NCBI GenBank assembly: GCA_946902985.2
Contig: OX336388.2
Location: forward strand, 1,210,464,609-1,210,528,608
Source of the DNA: Meconema thalassinum
Taxonomy: Eukaryota; Arthropoda; Insecta; Orthoptera; Tettigoniidae
Direction of reading: 5' to 3'
DNA: 64,000 nt
Shown here: positions 34,242 to 44,830 of the stretch, piece after piece
Numbering within the stretch: position 1 is the stretch's first letter
Layout: each line of letters opens with the position of its first letter
The notes under the pieces: generated by a model
The model's input: only the letters and a program-made list of their open reading frames with translations
Told to the model about the DNA's origin: nothing
Database searches by the model: none
Program-made: the position numbers and the translations under genes

Positions 34242-34740
34242 GCGGCTTCCGTGGCATAGTTGGTAGCATGCGGAGCTTCTAAGCCCAAGGTCGCAGGTTC
34301 AAACCCGGATACAGTCGTCGGATTTTTTTAAGAGTGTTAATTATCCCTCAGTATGCCTTCCTTTGGAGGGGAAGTGAAGCTGGCGGTCCTATGACATAGA
34401 TTTATGGCATGAAAATGAACCTTCGTCTAATTACACATGTGTGAAGCTAAATCATAGGTTAGATTTGACTAACGCTCTTAGGTTCCAACGTTCATTGCCA
34501 GGAGCCCACTGCGGTGGCATATAGTAACCAAGTTCACAACTAGTTGTCGCATTGACGGTGGCGTTTGGTAGCAAAAGTAGGAACTACTTGAAAATTGAAT
34601 GTCTGCAGTCCTTACTTGAATTAAAAGCAGATAACACACACAACTAACAACGGTTATCAGACATATTCTACACACAACCGAAGTAAACGGGGCTACATGA
34701 CCGTGTTGTCGCAGCCCCTAAAATGAGGAACCAACCAACC
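34242..34740 (+). mobile_element. SINE family C, most complete copy
   Basis: The head is GGCTTCCGTGGCATAGTTGG with the B-box GGTTCAAACCCGG near 34297. The middle contains TTCCTTTGGAGGGGAAGTGA. The 3' part is shared with 10575-10905, ending in GTTGTCGCAGCCCCTAAAAT. Reverse copies occur at 62522-62925 and 63669-63900. Confidence 0.85.
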
Positions 34741-34779
34741 TAGCTTCCGATAGAGTGGCCATATATTTATAATACTCTG

Positions 34780-34992
34780 ACTGCGTGGTGCAGCGGTAAA
34801 GTTATCGTCTGGTGTGCCAAAGGTTGTAGGATTGAATCCTGGTGAAGTCAGTTGGCCTTTGAGGTTAAGCAAATGTGAGCGAGCTGAGTCTGACACGTTC
34901 AGGATCCCCTTCGGGGCAACATTTAGGCACCCTGGCGTCTCTAAAAGCCCCAGTAGTTAGAAGGGACGTAAAACCAATAACATTATTATCTT
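34780..34992 (+). mobile_element. SINE family B, copy 2
   Basis: Shares the order of features with copy 1 at 3418: GGTGCAGCGGTAAAG head, B-box-like GGATTGAATCC, CCCCTTCGGGGCAAC, CCTGGCGTCTCTAAAAGCC and AAGGGACGTAAAACCAATAA. It is more diverged in the head. Confidence 0.82.
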
Positions 34993-35009
34993 TTGAATAA
35001 GACCTTTAA

Positions 35010-35285
35010 TGCACCTCTTGGTGTAGCAGCTAGCAATCGTGGCTGTCGACCCGGAGAAATGTAATTCTGGTCTAAGGGCTGGAACGGAGTACACTCAGCC
35101 TCGTGAGGAAATCTGGGAAGGGAGTGGGTTCAATTCCCACCTCAGTCATTCTGGAAGTGGTTCTCCGTGGTTTCCCAACTTTTTCTCCAATCAAATGCTG
35201 GGATGGTTTCTAACTTAAGACGACGGCCGTCTCTTTCTCAACCCTCACCTGAATTACAAATACACACACTAACACATTATGGTGA
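35010..35285 (+). mobile_element. SINE family D, copy 2
   Basis: The head is CCTCTTGGTGTAGCAGCTAG. The body contains GGGCTGGAACGGAGTACACT, the B-box GGTTCAATTCCCACC, GTGGTTCTCCGTGGTTTCCC and AAATGCTGGGATGG. The body matches SINE A although the head differs. Confidence 0.82.
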
Positions 35286-36115
35286 TGATAATTATTGTTT
35301 GAAGGGGCCTAACATCTGGGTTATCGGCCCTTAATGGTTTGGGTGATAGTGAAACATGAGATGAGAATGATTTTCTATAAATAATACTAACTTCAGACTT
35401 ACATACTATAAGAAGAAATGTGAAACAAATAAAGAATAAGGTAATTAATGGACAGGAGGAAACGAAATGTCCTCAATCCTCGAAGAATGAGGATTGAGGG
35501 ACTTGGAAGGAAGGAGAACTATGAAAGGAATATAGTAAAGTGGAAGAGGTGAGGGTCCACTCCAGAGGAGATAAAACTGGACTCAGTTCAGTAATCCCTC
35601 GGGATCGCCAACTCCCGAACTCACTAGCCGTGAGTCATTGAGGGCGTAGCACTATCGGGGGTCACCAGAAGTGGTGCGGCTACACGCACCCTGCCTCCTT
35701 AAGGACCTTGTGCAAAAGGCAGGAGATATGAAGAAAACAGAAGAGGTGTGACCCCTCGAAGAATGAAGCATCAGGAAAGATGAGACAAGGACCAATTAAG
35801 GCGGGGAAGTAAAATACTCCCTAGGCCTTGGATACCCTAATACCGTCGGGGTCGGAAAAGAACAAGAGTTGACCAAGAGTGGTCGATAGGAAAGATGACA
35901 GAGAGGAGCCCGGCACAAGTAAGTGGAAGTAATGCCGAACTCAGCAGTGTCCCCGTAGTCGCCAACCTATGTACCACTAGCCGTGGGCTCCTGGGGGACC
36001 CACACACTAACACAGCCATCACAGTAAAACATGTTATCACACAAACTCCACAAACATCCAAGTACACGAGGTTACACGACTACTTTGTCGCAAAGCCCCT
36101 AAATAAATTTAACTA
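35286..36115 (+). repeat. Composite repeat with SINE-like tail
   Basis: The left edge is TTATTGTTTGAAGGGGCC with ATCGGCCC. The middle holds GTCGGGGTCGGAAAAGAACA and AGTTGACCAAGAGTGGTCG. The right end TTGTCGCAAAGCCCCTAAAT resembles the SINE C tail. I recall this type from large insect genomes but cannot assign it. There is no domain-bearing ORF. Confidence 0.6.
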
Positions 36116-36133
36116 ATCCTTCAAAATATTGTT

Positions 36134-36157
36134 CTGACCGCTACGCTACGGAGGCGA
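36134..36157 (-). mobile_element. 24-bp SINE A head fragment
   Basis: CTGACCGCTACGCTACGGAG plus GCGA matches the very 5' edge of SINE A (2302-2325) and then stops. This is a severely truncated copy or a breakpoint at the left flank of the LINE. Confidence 0.7.
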
Positions 36158-36466
36158 TTCGATAGTCATTTATAAGAATTATAATAAAGGAGGGGAATGT
36201 TGATTATGAAGCCACGATATAAACAGGAATAGAATATTATAAACGACGGAAAATGTAGAAGAACTTATACTGACTGTTGAGTGTGAATGTAGCTTAAGTA
36301 CCTTAATATTGCGCTCTTCCACCAGTGATTCGGTAGCTCAGACGGCAGTTGGTCACTAGTCGTGGCCGAGTGAAGTGCGTGTGTGCGAGCTGTGTGATCG
36401 CCTTGGAAGAGTGTACGTTTCCTAATACCGGTGCTTCCGATAGTTCCACGGGTGTACTGACCTTCC

Positions 36467-37648
36467 GTGTGTCATTCGGACAATACTTTTTCAAGTAGTG
36501 TTCCAGATAGGACAACAAATCAAGGAACCCAGAAAACCCCGCTGAAAATCATGTCCGGATACCAGAGGAAAAACACCGTACGCTGTCAATGGGACAGGCA
36601 GAGTTCTCGCCCCACACCAGGAGAAATTCACCGCTGGATTAGCGATACCCTCCGGTTGACTGTCGACCAGGTAGAAGCCATCCAGTTAAATGCGCAAGAA
36701 AGAACCATGTACATCAAGGTAATCAGCATATCTAATTATCAAAAATTGCTAAATACTTTTGAAGCTCCTATTAAATTTCAGTATGACTCAGGCGAAATGA
36801 CTAATGTTAATCTCTCCACAGCGGATTCAAATTTTACCACAGTGCGTATATTTAATGTCCCACTCGAAGTTCCCCCTGAAATTTTCAAATCCGTCCTGTC
36901 GAAATATGGCACTGTGAGTGACGTCAGGAAAGAACAATGGTCTTCTGCTTATCAGTTCCCGGTGTATAATGGAATACGTGCAGTCACTATGGAAATCAAA
37001 CAAGATATCCCCTCCACTGAGACTTTTGGTGGCCATTCTGGCTACATATCTTATAATGGACAGAAACAGACCTGTTTAATTTGCAATGCTAACACACATC
37101 TACGTATCAACTGCCCAAAGAAAATGATTCCCCTCGGTATAACTCCTACACAACAACGACGTGTCCAATACTCGGATGTTGTGACACAGCAAACGTCACA
37201 TGAAAACATGCTTATTGATCAGTCAGCTGGGACACCTGCAGAAGTGGCCTCTGACACACATGACGCAGAACACGTACCTTGCACTGGCCAGATCAGCGAG
37301 CTACACAGTGCCCCTGTCCCATCGGCCACCTATATGGCAGGCTTAGAGCCAACTCTGCCGTCACTACAGGCTGCCACAGAAATTTTGTCTTCACTGCCCC
37401 CACCTTCTGTGGTACCTACCGACTCACTTAAGCAGGTTGATCGGGGATCTGAGTACGTATCTAAGAAGATTATAACAAATGTCTCGATTGCCGTACCAGC
37501 CCCGAAGAATCAAACTGGTTCTACAAATGTTCCCGCAACTGTGAAAAAGAAACAAAATCTTCATTCTACGTCATCTAGGGACCCACGAACGCTCTCAAAC
37601 GCTGACAGCCGGCCTATGAATGGCACTCATAAGGAACTCTCACCCTAG
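36467..37648 (+). CDS. LINE ORF1 protein (gag-like, RRM-like plus zinc knuckle)
   Basis: An intact 393-residue frame. ORF1 proteins bind the element RNA and help form the retrotransposition particle. The first half (about residues 30-110) reads like the N-terminal fold of such proteins, with FNVPLEVPPEIFKSVLSKYG near residue 130. A single C-x2-C-x4-H-x4-C knuckle, CLICNANTHLRINC, lies near residue 202. The C-terminal 180 residues are Ser/Thr/Pro/Val-rich and low in order. An internal Met at 36551 (MSGYQRKN) is an alternative start. The frame has no stops although ORF2 is broken, which suggests a relatively recent insertion. Confidence 0.85.
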   Translation: MCHSDNTFSSSVPDRTTNQGTQKTPLKIMSGYQRKNTVRCQWDRQSSRPTPGEIHRWISDTLRLTVDQVEAIQLNAQERTMYIKVISISNYQKLLNTFEAPIKFQYDSGEMTNVNLSTADSNFTTVRIFNVPLEVPPEIFKSVLSKYGTVSDVRKEQWSSAYQFPVYNGIRAVTMEIKQDIPSTETFGGHSGYISYNGQKQTCLICNANTHLRINCPKKMIPLGITPTQQRRVQYSDVVTQQTSHENMLIDQSAGTPAEVASDTHDAEHVPCTGQISELHSAPVPSATYMAGLEPTLPSLQAATEILSSLPPPSVVPTDSLKQVDRGSEYVSKKIITNVSIAVPAPKNQTGSTNVPATVKKKQNLHSTSSRDPRTLSNADSRPMNGTHKELSP

Positions 37649-37730
37649 TTTGACATAGTGCACCAATATATTTCTCACCCGTGTCCTTTTTTTTAATTCT
37701 TTCTGCTTTTTCTCGAGTCCACCTTCCAGT

Positions 37731-40700
37731 ATGTCTAGCACAGCTTTTATACTTCTCTTAATGGCGCAATTTCTCACTGTGGCCACTGTGAATATCAATG
37801 TAATAGAATGCCCCCTGAAATTTCAACTGCTGGAGAGATTCCTTCGAGATGCAGACATTGACATTGCTTTCATTCAAGAAGTTGCTATACCCTGTCTTCC
37901 CACATCTGCCTTCTACAAACAATACATCAATACCGGTACTACTAATAGAGGGACCGGATTCCTCATAAGACATGATATCCCACTCGAAGGTGTGCTATGT
38001 CATCCATCAGGACGCATAATATCTGGACACATAAACAATACCACCCTGATAAATGTAGGCTATATGCCCCATCCGGGTCCAACAAACGTGTGGAACGGAA
38101 AATGTTCTTTCAACAGAGTATACTGCCTCATCTGCACGACGTTAAGGAAAAACTTATTCTTGCAGGTGATTTCAATTGTATTCAACGCCCAGAGGATTCC
38201 ACTAGTCCATACCAAGGTGTCAACCCGGCTCTCAGGACCCTCCTTACTTCTCTACAACTCATTGATGCTGTGGATAGTTTAAGGGTTCCCCTGCCCCATT
38301 ACACTTGTATAAGTCACAACTCCTCATCACGAATTGACCGCATCTACTTTTCTCAGGAACTTATCCAGCCTAGACGATATGAAGTGATACCTGCCAGTTT
38401 CACTAACCATCATGCAGTCGTATGTACAATCTCTTACCCCTATCCCATTTTTCACATAGGAAGAGGTTATTGGAAATTGAATTGCTCGCTGTTACTGGAG
38501 GAGGAATGCCAAGATATTTTCAGACAACACTGGCATCGACGGGTCCAACAAAAATGCAACTTTCGCGACTGTGCAGACTGGTGGGATATTTTAGTTAAAC
38601 CAGGGATCCGCCGCGTCTTTAAGAACATATCCTACCAAAGAGGTCGGGAAAGACGGGATACAGTTGAATTTTACTATCGAGTTCTTCGCCAGCTCCAGCA
38701 AAGATCTGATGCTGGGGAGCGTATGTATGACCAGATTCGGGAAGTTAAAACCAAGCTCCTGTCTCTACAGCAACGAACGCTCGCTCATATAAACGTGGCT
38801 TTAAAAGATCGTACAGTGCTCCCGGACGAAAGTGCAAGTGTATACGATATCGCCAAAGGACAACGTGAGCGGCAACGTAAATATATCCACCGCCTCCGCA
38901 CCAGTACTGGAAGTGTCGTCACCTCCCCTGACGCTATACGTAGTGAAATATCATTGTTTTATCAACGGTTCTACGCTAAGGCTCCAATTGATCCACAGAA
39001 GGTGACCCTATTGCTTTCATCTTGCAGTACGCAAATATCTCCGGACAACAAAACTCTGCTCAGCGCGGATATTAAGGATGAAGAGATTCAATCTGTGGTT
39101 AAGCACCTCCCAAATAACCGCTCACCTGGCATTGATGGACTGCCATATGAACTGTATAAACACCTCTGGCCTCTCATTGGCAAAGAATTTGTCACGTCTT
39201 GCGTACCATTCTCCAACGTCGTGCTCTTGTCAATCACATCACGAGGGTACCATAGTCCTCATACCAAAAACATCCTCTCCCATGGCAGTTGGTGACTTCC
39301 GACCAGTTACTCTGCTCTGCAGTGATTATAAAGTCCTTACCAAAGTACTTGCATGCCGATTGAAGACTGTTCTACATGATTTAATTGGTGATGAACAATG
39401 TTGCAGTATTCCTGGAAGAACTCTGTTAACAAACTTAGCGATACTACGGGACCTACACCTAAAAGCTGAAGTGCTCCCCACTGAGCCAATGAGTTTTCTC
39501 ACCTTAGATCTTGATAAAGCTTTCGACCTCATCAGTCATGAATACTTGTACATGGTCTTGCAGCACTTTGAATTTCCCGCAATCCTTATTGACAACATTC
39601 GTATGATAAATTGTAATGCTACGTCTCGAGTGCTCGTCAACGGTTTCCTTTCCCCTCTGATTCCAATACAACGATCAGTTAGGCAAGGATGTCCCCTTTC
39701 CATGCTACTTTTTGTCATTGGCCTTGAACCGTTCATTCGGACTACCCAAGTGAAGCTACAGGGTTACAAACTGTCCACACATGTTTTCGGCATGTGCGCC
39801 TATGCTGATGACGTATCAATATTGATCCGCAATAATGAAGATATCTCCCACATCGATAGCGTCCTTCAGTTCTACCATATCGCCTCTGGAGCACAATCGA
39901 ACCCCCAGAAAACTGCTTTGCTTCCGCTCAATACTACCTCAGTGATTACCCAGCAGCCCTGGTTCCGGATAGTAAATGAGGTGAAAATTCTTGGCATTAC
40001 CTGGAAGCAATCGCTTCTGGACACAGTGCAAGCAAACTGGACTAAGGTCATTGCCAAAGTTAGGGGAGTGCTGATCCAATTTGGTCAAAGAAACCTCAAT
40101 ATAGTGCAACGGGTCATGGTCCTCAACGTGTTTGAGCTCTCTAAAATATGGTATGTCGCACAACTTTTCCCACTTCCCAAAATGTTTGAGAGCCAATTGT
40201 CAAAATATACAGGTTGGTTTATATGGCAAGGATTTCTGTTTCGAGTACAACGGGAACAGTTGTATCTCCCATCCCGGCAAGGCGGGCTAGGGCTAACAGC
40301 TCATGGCATGAAATGCCGTGCACTCCTCTGCAAGAACGATATCACCATCCTTTCCCAACATGACACTTTTACGAAAGCGCTATACAAAGATATTCGAAAC
40401 ACAGCCCGTGGTTGTGATAGAGCTTTGCCGAAGATATTTAGGGACCATCAACAGCACCTTCTGGAAACTATTCGCCAAATACCTTCAGGGACTGTTCCAA
40501 CGACGAAAAGTATTTATGACATGTTGCGGCAAGTAGTACACTCCAAACCGCGAATCGAGGCCACCACCCTCTACGTCCATTGGCCCACTGTTTGGAAAAA
40601 TTTTGGGGCTATGACCATTTCTTCTGCTGTACACTCCCAGGTTTTTATCTTCCTCAACGATCTCATCCCAACGGCTCTACGGCGATTTACCATCCGTCTT

Positions 40701-41066
40701 GAAGCTTACCCATGGTGTACTAAATGTGGTCAAACTGATACGGCGATACACCGCTTCACATCATGCACGCGAGTTGCCTCCACGTGGCTGTGGTGTAAGG
40801 GAAAATTATGTCAACTATTAAATGTGCCCACGGGTGACCTTGATGACAGGAAGTTGATTCGTTTGTCGGTGACCGCCTTCCCCCAAATTAAACAGACTGC
40901 CATTGTGTGGATAATGGGCCAATATGTACACTTCGTGATGGACAATGATCAACATTTCTCGTTCCTGGATCTCATGTATCACCTGCAGAAAGAGCGTTGG
41001 AAGCTTAGTGAAAGTGGACAATTGTACGATAAATATGGACACTATCTGGATTTTCTTGTGATGTAA
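37731..41066 (+). pseudogene. LINE ORF2: endonuclease and reverse transcriptase, three frameshifts
   Basis: In life this protein nicks target DNA and reverse-transcribes the element at the nick. The endonuclease starts at 37731 (IDIAFIQEV with the catalytic Glu). The frame shifts near 38055-38065 and continues with YAPSGSNKR, LILAGDFNC, SSRIDRIYF and TNHHAVVC. The polymerase begins near 39095 (NNRSPGIDGLPYELYKHLW). The frame shifts near 39200, reading RTILQRRALVNHITR, and again near 39243 into GTIVLIPKTSS. The last frame is open to 41066 with LDLDKAFDLI (motif A), SVRQGCPLS (motif B), CAYADDVSIL (motif C) and a C-terminal finger CTKCGQTDTAIHRFTSC. No in-frame stops occur apart from those exposed by the shifts. 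Confidence 0.9.
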
Positions 41067-41227
41067 TAGTATGGTATTTATCATATCTGAAAATTCTGTA
41101 ATTCTGTAGAGAGCTAATAAAAAAAAGTGGAAAAAAAGACGGCAGCATTGAAGGCTCCAAATATATTCATCGCGCAATGGGAGCTGTTCGAATCCCACCT
41201 CCGACACAAAATTTTATTTCCCAATTT

Positions 41228-41790
41228 CTGGCTATTGGTAATACATTGCCTTAACATATTCTACTTTTATTATTCCCGTAAAGTATGGAATTCTCCACGA
41301 TTTCCATTCCCATATACTTTTAAATTATTAAATACAAGATGGCCACAATCGCTTTCGCCTTGAGAGACAATTGACGAACATAATTCATTTGATGGACTCA
41401 GACATCGTGGTCACTAAGGGCGTCTACTTTGGAGTGTTTGTGTCAAATTTTCTCTGATAACCTATGTTATTGTACTGATGTGTGCATTCGTAATTAAAGT
41501 GGGGAATGTGAAATTGACGACCGAGGCCTTAAGTTAGGAACTATCCCGGTATTTACCTGCAGTGGACGTGGCAAACCACGGAAAACCACATCGCAGATTG
41601 TTGAGATGGGAATCGAACCTTGCCGTTCTGAGTTTTGCCTCAAGAGTGCGCCCCGTTCCAGCCCTCAGACGAGAATTACATTTCTAGAGAAACGGCGGAT
41701 AAAGGATCCACCGTATTGTAGTGTGATCTTTGTTTTGAGAATTAAAAAGAGGGGATTGAAGAACTTCAACAGGCGTTTGAGTTCGTTTGT
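41228..41790 (-). repeat. Direct repeat R1 (left copy), containing a reverse SINE
   Basis: Starts TCTGGCTATTGGTAATACAT and runs through AAATACAAGATGGCCACAAT, GGACGTGGCAAACCACGGAA and GCGCCCCGTTCCAGCCCTCAG. It is paralogous to 44292-44830. The right half, read on the minus strand, has the SINE A/D-type body. The two copies bracket the Helitron. Confidence 0.7.
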
Positions 41791-41894
41791 TGTTTAAGTA
41801 ACTGAATATTGATTGGGTGGCTCAGGGGTAACATTGCGGACCCAGGAATGAATTTTGCATAGTCTCACCTCAGGCATGTATTTTTATATCCTAA

Positions 41895-43730
41895 CTAGCA
41901 GAAGTACCCGTTCTTCGAACGGTGTTCGGTGTTAACACCAGACATTATCAATTGCGCTACTGTTGCAATGGTTAGCGGTTTGTCATTCCTTCATAAGTTT
42001 ATCAGAACGAAGTTTTTTTCAGGGAATATCACACACACTGTTAATTTAAGGGCCTTAAAATGTGGTTTTCGGAGCTCCTTCATAGACTCCCGAATTTTGT
42101 TGAGAGGCGCAACATATGCTTTGGTCGTCCTTCTAGGATAATTTTTATATTTCTCCTATTTTAGCATGTATTTTGAGAAGTTTTTCCCTATAACCATCCT
42201 TCTACTGTATGAAAAGTACGGTGAAGAGTTTTATGAATGAGTGGTGTATTGACTCTCATGGTTACCATACCTAATTTTACGAAGCACCAAGCAACCGAAC
42301 ACGAGTTATAGGCGTACATTAGGATACACAGAAATACAGACAGACAATTCTAGTGTCTACAACATATCACCCAGATATCCGAATATGGGTATATCTACCA
42401 CACAGTATCAAACAAAATCATCCTTACGATGAACCCGTATGTAAAAAAAATAAGATTAGTTAAAATGTGCTCTCAAACTAAATTCACCTAACGGTGTACT
42501 TCCTGACGTGAAATAGAATTGAAAGCCTTGTAGACGAAACGCAATACACGTCAAGTAAGAAACTGACCCTCTACGGCGAGTTAGGTCCCCATACACAGGA
42601 AGACCCCTTTCATAAATTATAAAGGCTTGTGGTGCATGAAAATTCAGGTTCTTTAGCCTCAAATGTCCCAAATTCCTAAAAGCCGCAAAAATGCTGATTC
42701 AATTCAGGAATTTTTGAAAATAATATTGCTGTTTGGAGATATAATATACCTTCTGTACTATATGTCGCACGTGAAAATTGCATGAAAAAATTCTATGTTA
42801 CCCCTTGACCCCCTTAATTGCATTGATGAATTATACAGTCTGCGTTGGTTCCGTGATAACCTTATAGCCATTTGCAAACTTTCACAGAAATGTAATACAT
42901 GGAGTGACATTGCTTCTTACAGAAATAGATGGAAAGTTGGATGCCACCCCTTGAGATAATGTTGTCATGGTTACCGATTTGCATTCCTTCATTAGTTTGT
43001 TATATTAAATTAAATTAGTTTTCTGGGAATATTTCAGAAACTGTTGGATTTAGAGCCTTATAATGTAGTTTTCGAGGACCCTTTAGGGCCCCCGAGTTTT
43101 GTTTCTGGCACCGAGGGGTGTCTCGTGGTTGTAAGCCATAATATAATACTACTACTACTAATAATATAACATAGGGATAGGAATATAATAGACCTGCCGT
43201 ACCACACCGGCAGGTGTAAATCACGTGAAAAAATTCTAGAGTACCCCTTGACCCCATTAAGCGCATTATACGTATTGATGAATTTTACAGCTTAATTTGG
43301 TTCCGTGATAACCTTCTAGCCGTTTGCAAACTTTCACACTAATATAATTAATGGAATTGAATTGCGTCTTACAGCAATAGATGGACCTCTGAGAATCTGT
43401 TGCCATGGTTACCGGCTTACATTCGTTCAGTAGTTTATTACATGAAATTAGTTTTCTGGGAATATCTCAAAAATGGTTGGTTTTAGGGCCTTAAAATGTG
43501 GATTTCTTTGTCTCTCACACTGAGGGGCTGAAAATGAGCTTTGTCTCGTTCTTCTACGCCTATTTCAGCATTTATTTTAAGGGGGTAGGCGCCCTTTTAT
43601 GAGAGGTACGGAGAAGAGTTACATCAATGATTAGTGTCGTGCCTCTGATAGATATCTGTACCAAATTTTATGTAGATACACCCAGCCGATGTCGAGTTAT
43701 AAGGGAACAAAGTTGTCCACAGACAAACAA

Positions 43731-43761
<31 letters not shown>

Positions 43762-43874
43762 AAAAAAAACATTTTCATGCGCATCCAACATAAAACAGTC
43801 TGAAACGCGTAAATAACTCAAATTTCCGTTGAAATTCAGAAAAAAACAGACAAACTTTCATTTTTATTTATAGA
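41895..43874 (-). mobile_element. Helitron family E, copy 2
   Basis: On the minus strand the 3' end is CCGTTCGAAGAACGG (a clean hairpin of CCGTTC with GAACGG), GTACTTCTG and CTAG, followed by T. The 5' end is TCTATAAATAAAAATGAAAG and GTTTGTCTG. Both ends match classical Helitron structure, although the base before TC is not the usual A. The interior carries two to three degenerate units, in common with 7696-9683. There is no Rep/helicase coding capacity. Confidence 0.78.
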
Positions 43875-44287
43875 GACATATACTGCACCGCTCAGTGTTG
43901 ACCGTGTTTTATTGCACAAATTTAGGTTTTACTCGCTAACCATTGGAGATACACGAAAAGTGATACGAAGCTTTCGGATAGGATATTAAATTTTCAAGCT
44001 CGTATGTGCCATCAAAAGTTTGCTATTTCTTAGCGTTCTCTTTTTATTTGATATGGAAATATGAAATTTTGAAACCAAAGGGTGTAGTGACGTCACTAAA
44101 ATGGTCGCCAATTTTTAATAGTACAAAATATTGAAATCAAAAGCATCCTATATGTAAACCTGGTAAATCAGCTACATCCGTGCAAAATTTCATTTAAATC
44201 GGACCAGTGGTTCTTGCGTTATTGAGTAACACACAGACAGACAGACAGAAAGACACACACCATCTCATTTTTATATATTAGTATGAT
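43875..44287 (-). mobile_element. Second Helitron-like 5' segment
   Basis: Reading leftward from 44287, TACTAATATATAAAAATGAG and a GTGTGTCTTTCTGTCTGTC tract resemble the 5' end of another Helitron-type family. The following ~400 bp contains AAATTTCATTTAAATCGGAC on the plus strand. Its 3' end is not visible; family E copy 2 begins where it should continue. Confidence 0.5.
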
Positions 44288-44291
44288 TATT

Positions 44292-44830
44292 CTTTCTGGC
44301 TATTGGTAATTCATTGTCTTAACATATTTTACTTTCATTATTCCCGTACAGTAAGGAATTCTCCACGATTTACATTGCCATATACTTTTAAATTATTAAG
44401 TAAAAGATGGCCACAATCGCTTTCGCCATGAGAGACAATTGACGAATATAATTCATTTGATGGACTCAGACATCGTGGTCACTCAGCCCCGTCAACTTTG
44501 GTGTGTGTGTAAAATTTTCTCTGATAACCTGTGTTATTGTGATAGCTGTACTGATGTGTGCATTTGTAATTCAAGTGGGGAATGGGGAATTGACGACCGA
44601 GGCTTTACGTTAGGAATTATCACGGTATTTACCTGCAGTGGACGTGGCAAACCATGGAAAACCACATCCCAGATTGTTGAGATAGGAATCTGACCTTGCT
44701 CTCCTTAGTTTTGCCTCAAGAGTGCGCCCCGTTCCTGCCCTCAGACCAGAATTAAATTTCTTGGCAAACCAGGGATCGATCCCGGAATCCAGGGCGTTAG
44801 CTCAGAATGTAGCCTTAAGATTGGGCTTCC
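44292..44830 (-). repeat. Direct repeat R1 (right copy), containing a reverse SINE
   Basis: Paralogue of 41228-41790 in the same orientation (TCTGGCTATTGGTAATTCAT start, GGACGTGGCAAACCATGGAA). It additionally retains a tRNA-like B-box GGGATCGATCCCGG near 44770, so the SINE head is better preserved here. Confidence 0.7.

Larger units (their letters stand above)
36158..41120 (+). mobile_element. Near-full-length APE-type LINE
   Basis: A non-LTR retrotransposon with a ~300-bp 5' untranslated region, ORF1 (36467-37648), an 82-nt gap, ORF2 (endonuclease plus reverse transcriptase, 37731-41066, frameshifted), and a short A-rich 3' end (about 41100-41135). No RNase H domain is seen after the polymerase. 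The pattern recalls Tx1/L1-like elements, but I and related groups cannot be excluded. The left end is approximate. No clear target duplication is visible. Confidence 0.85.
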
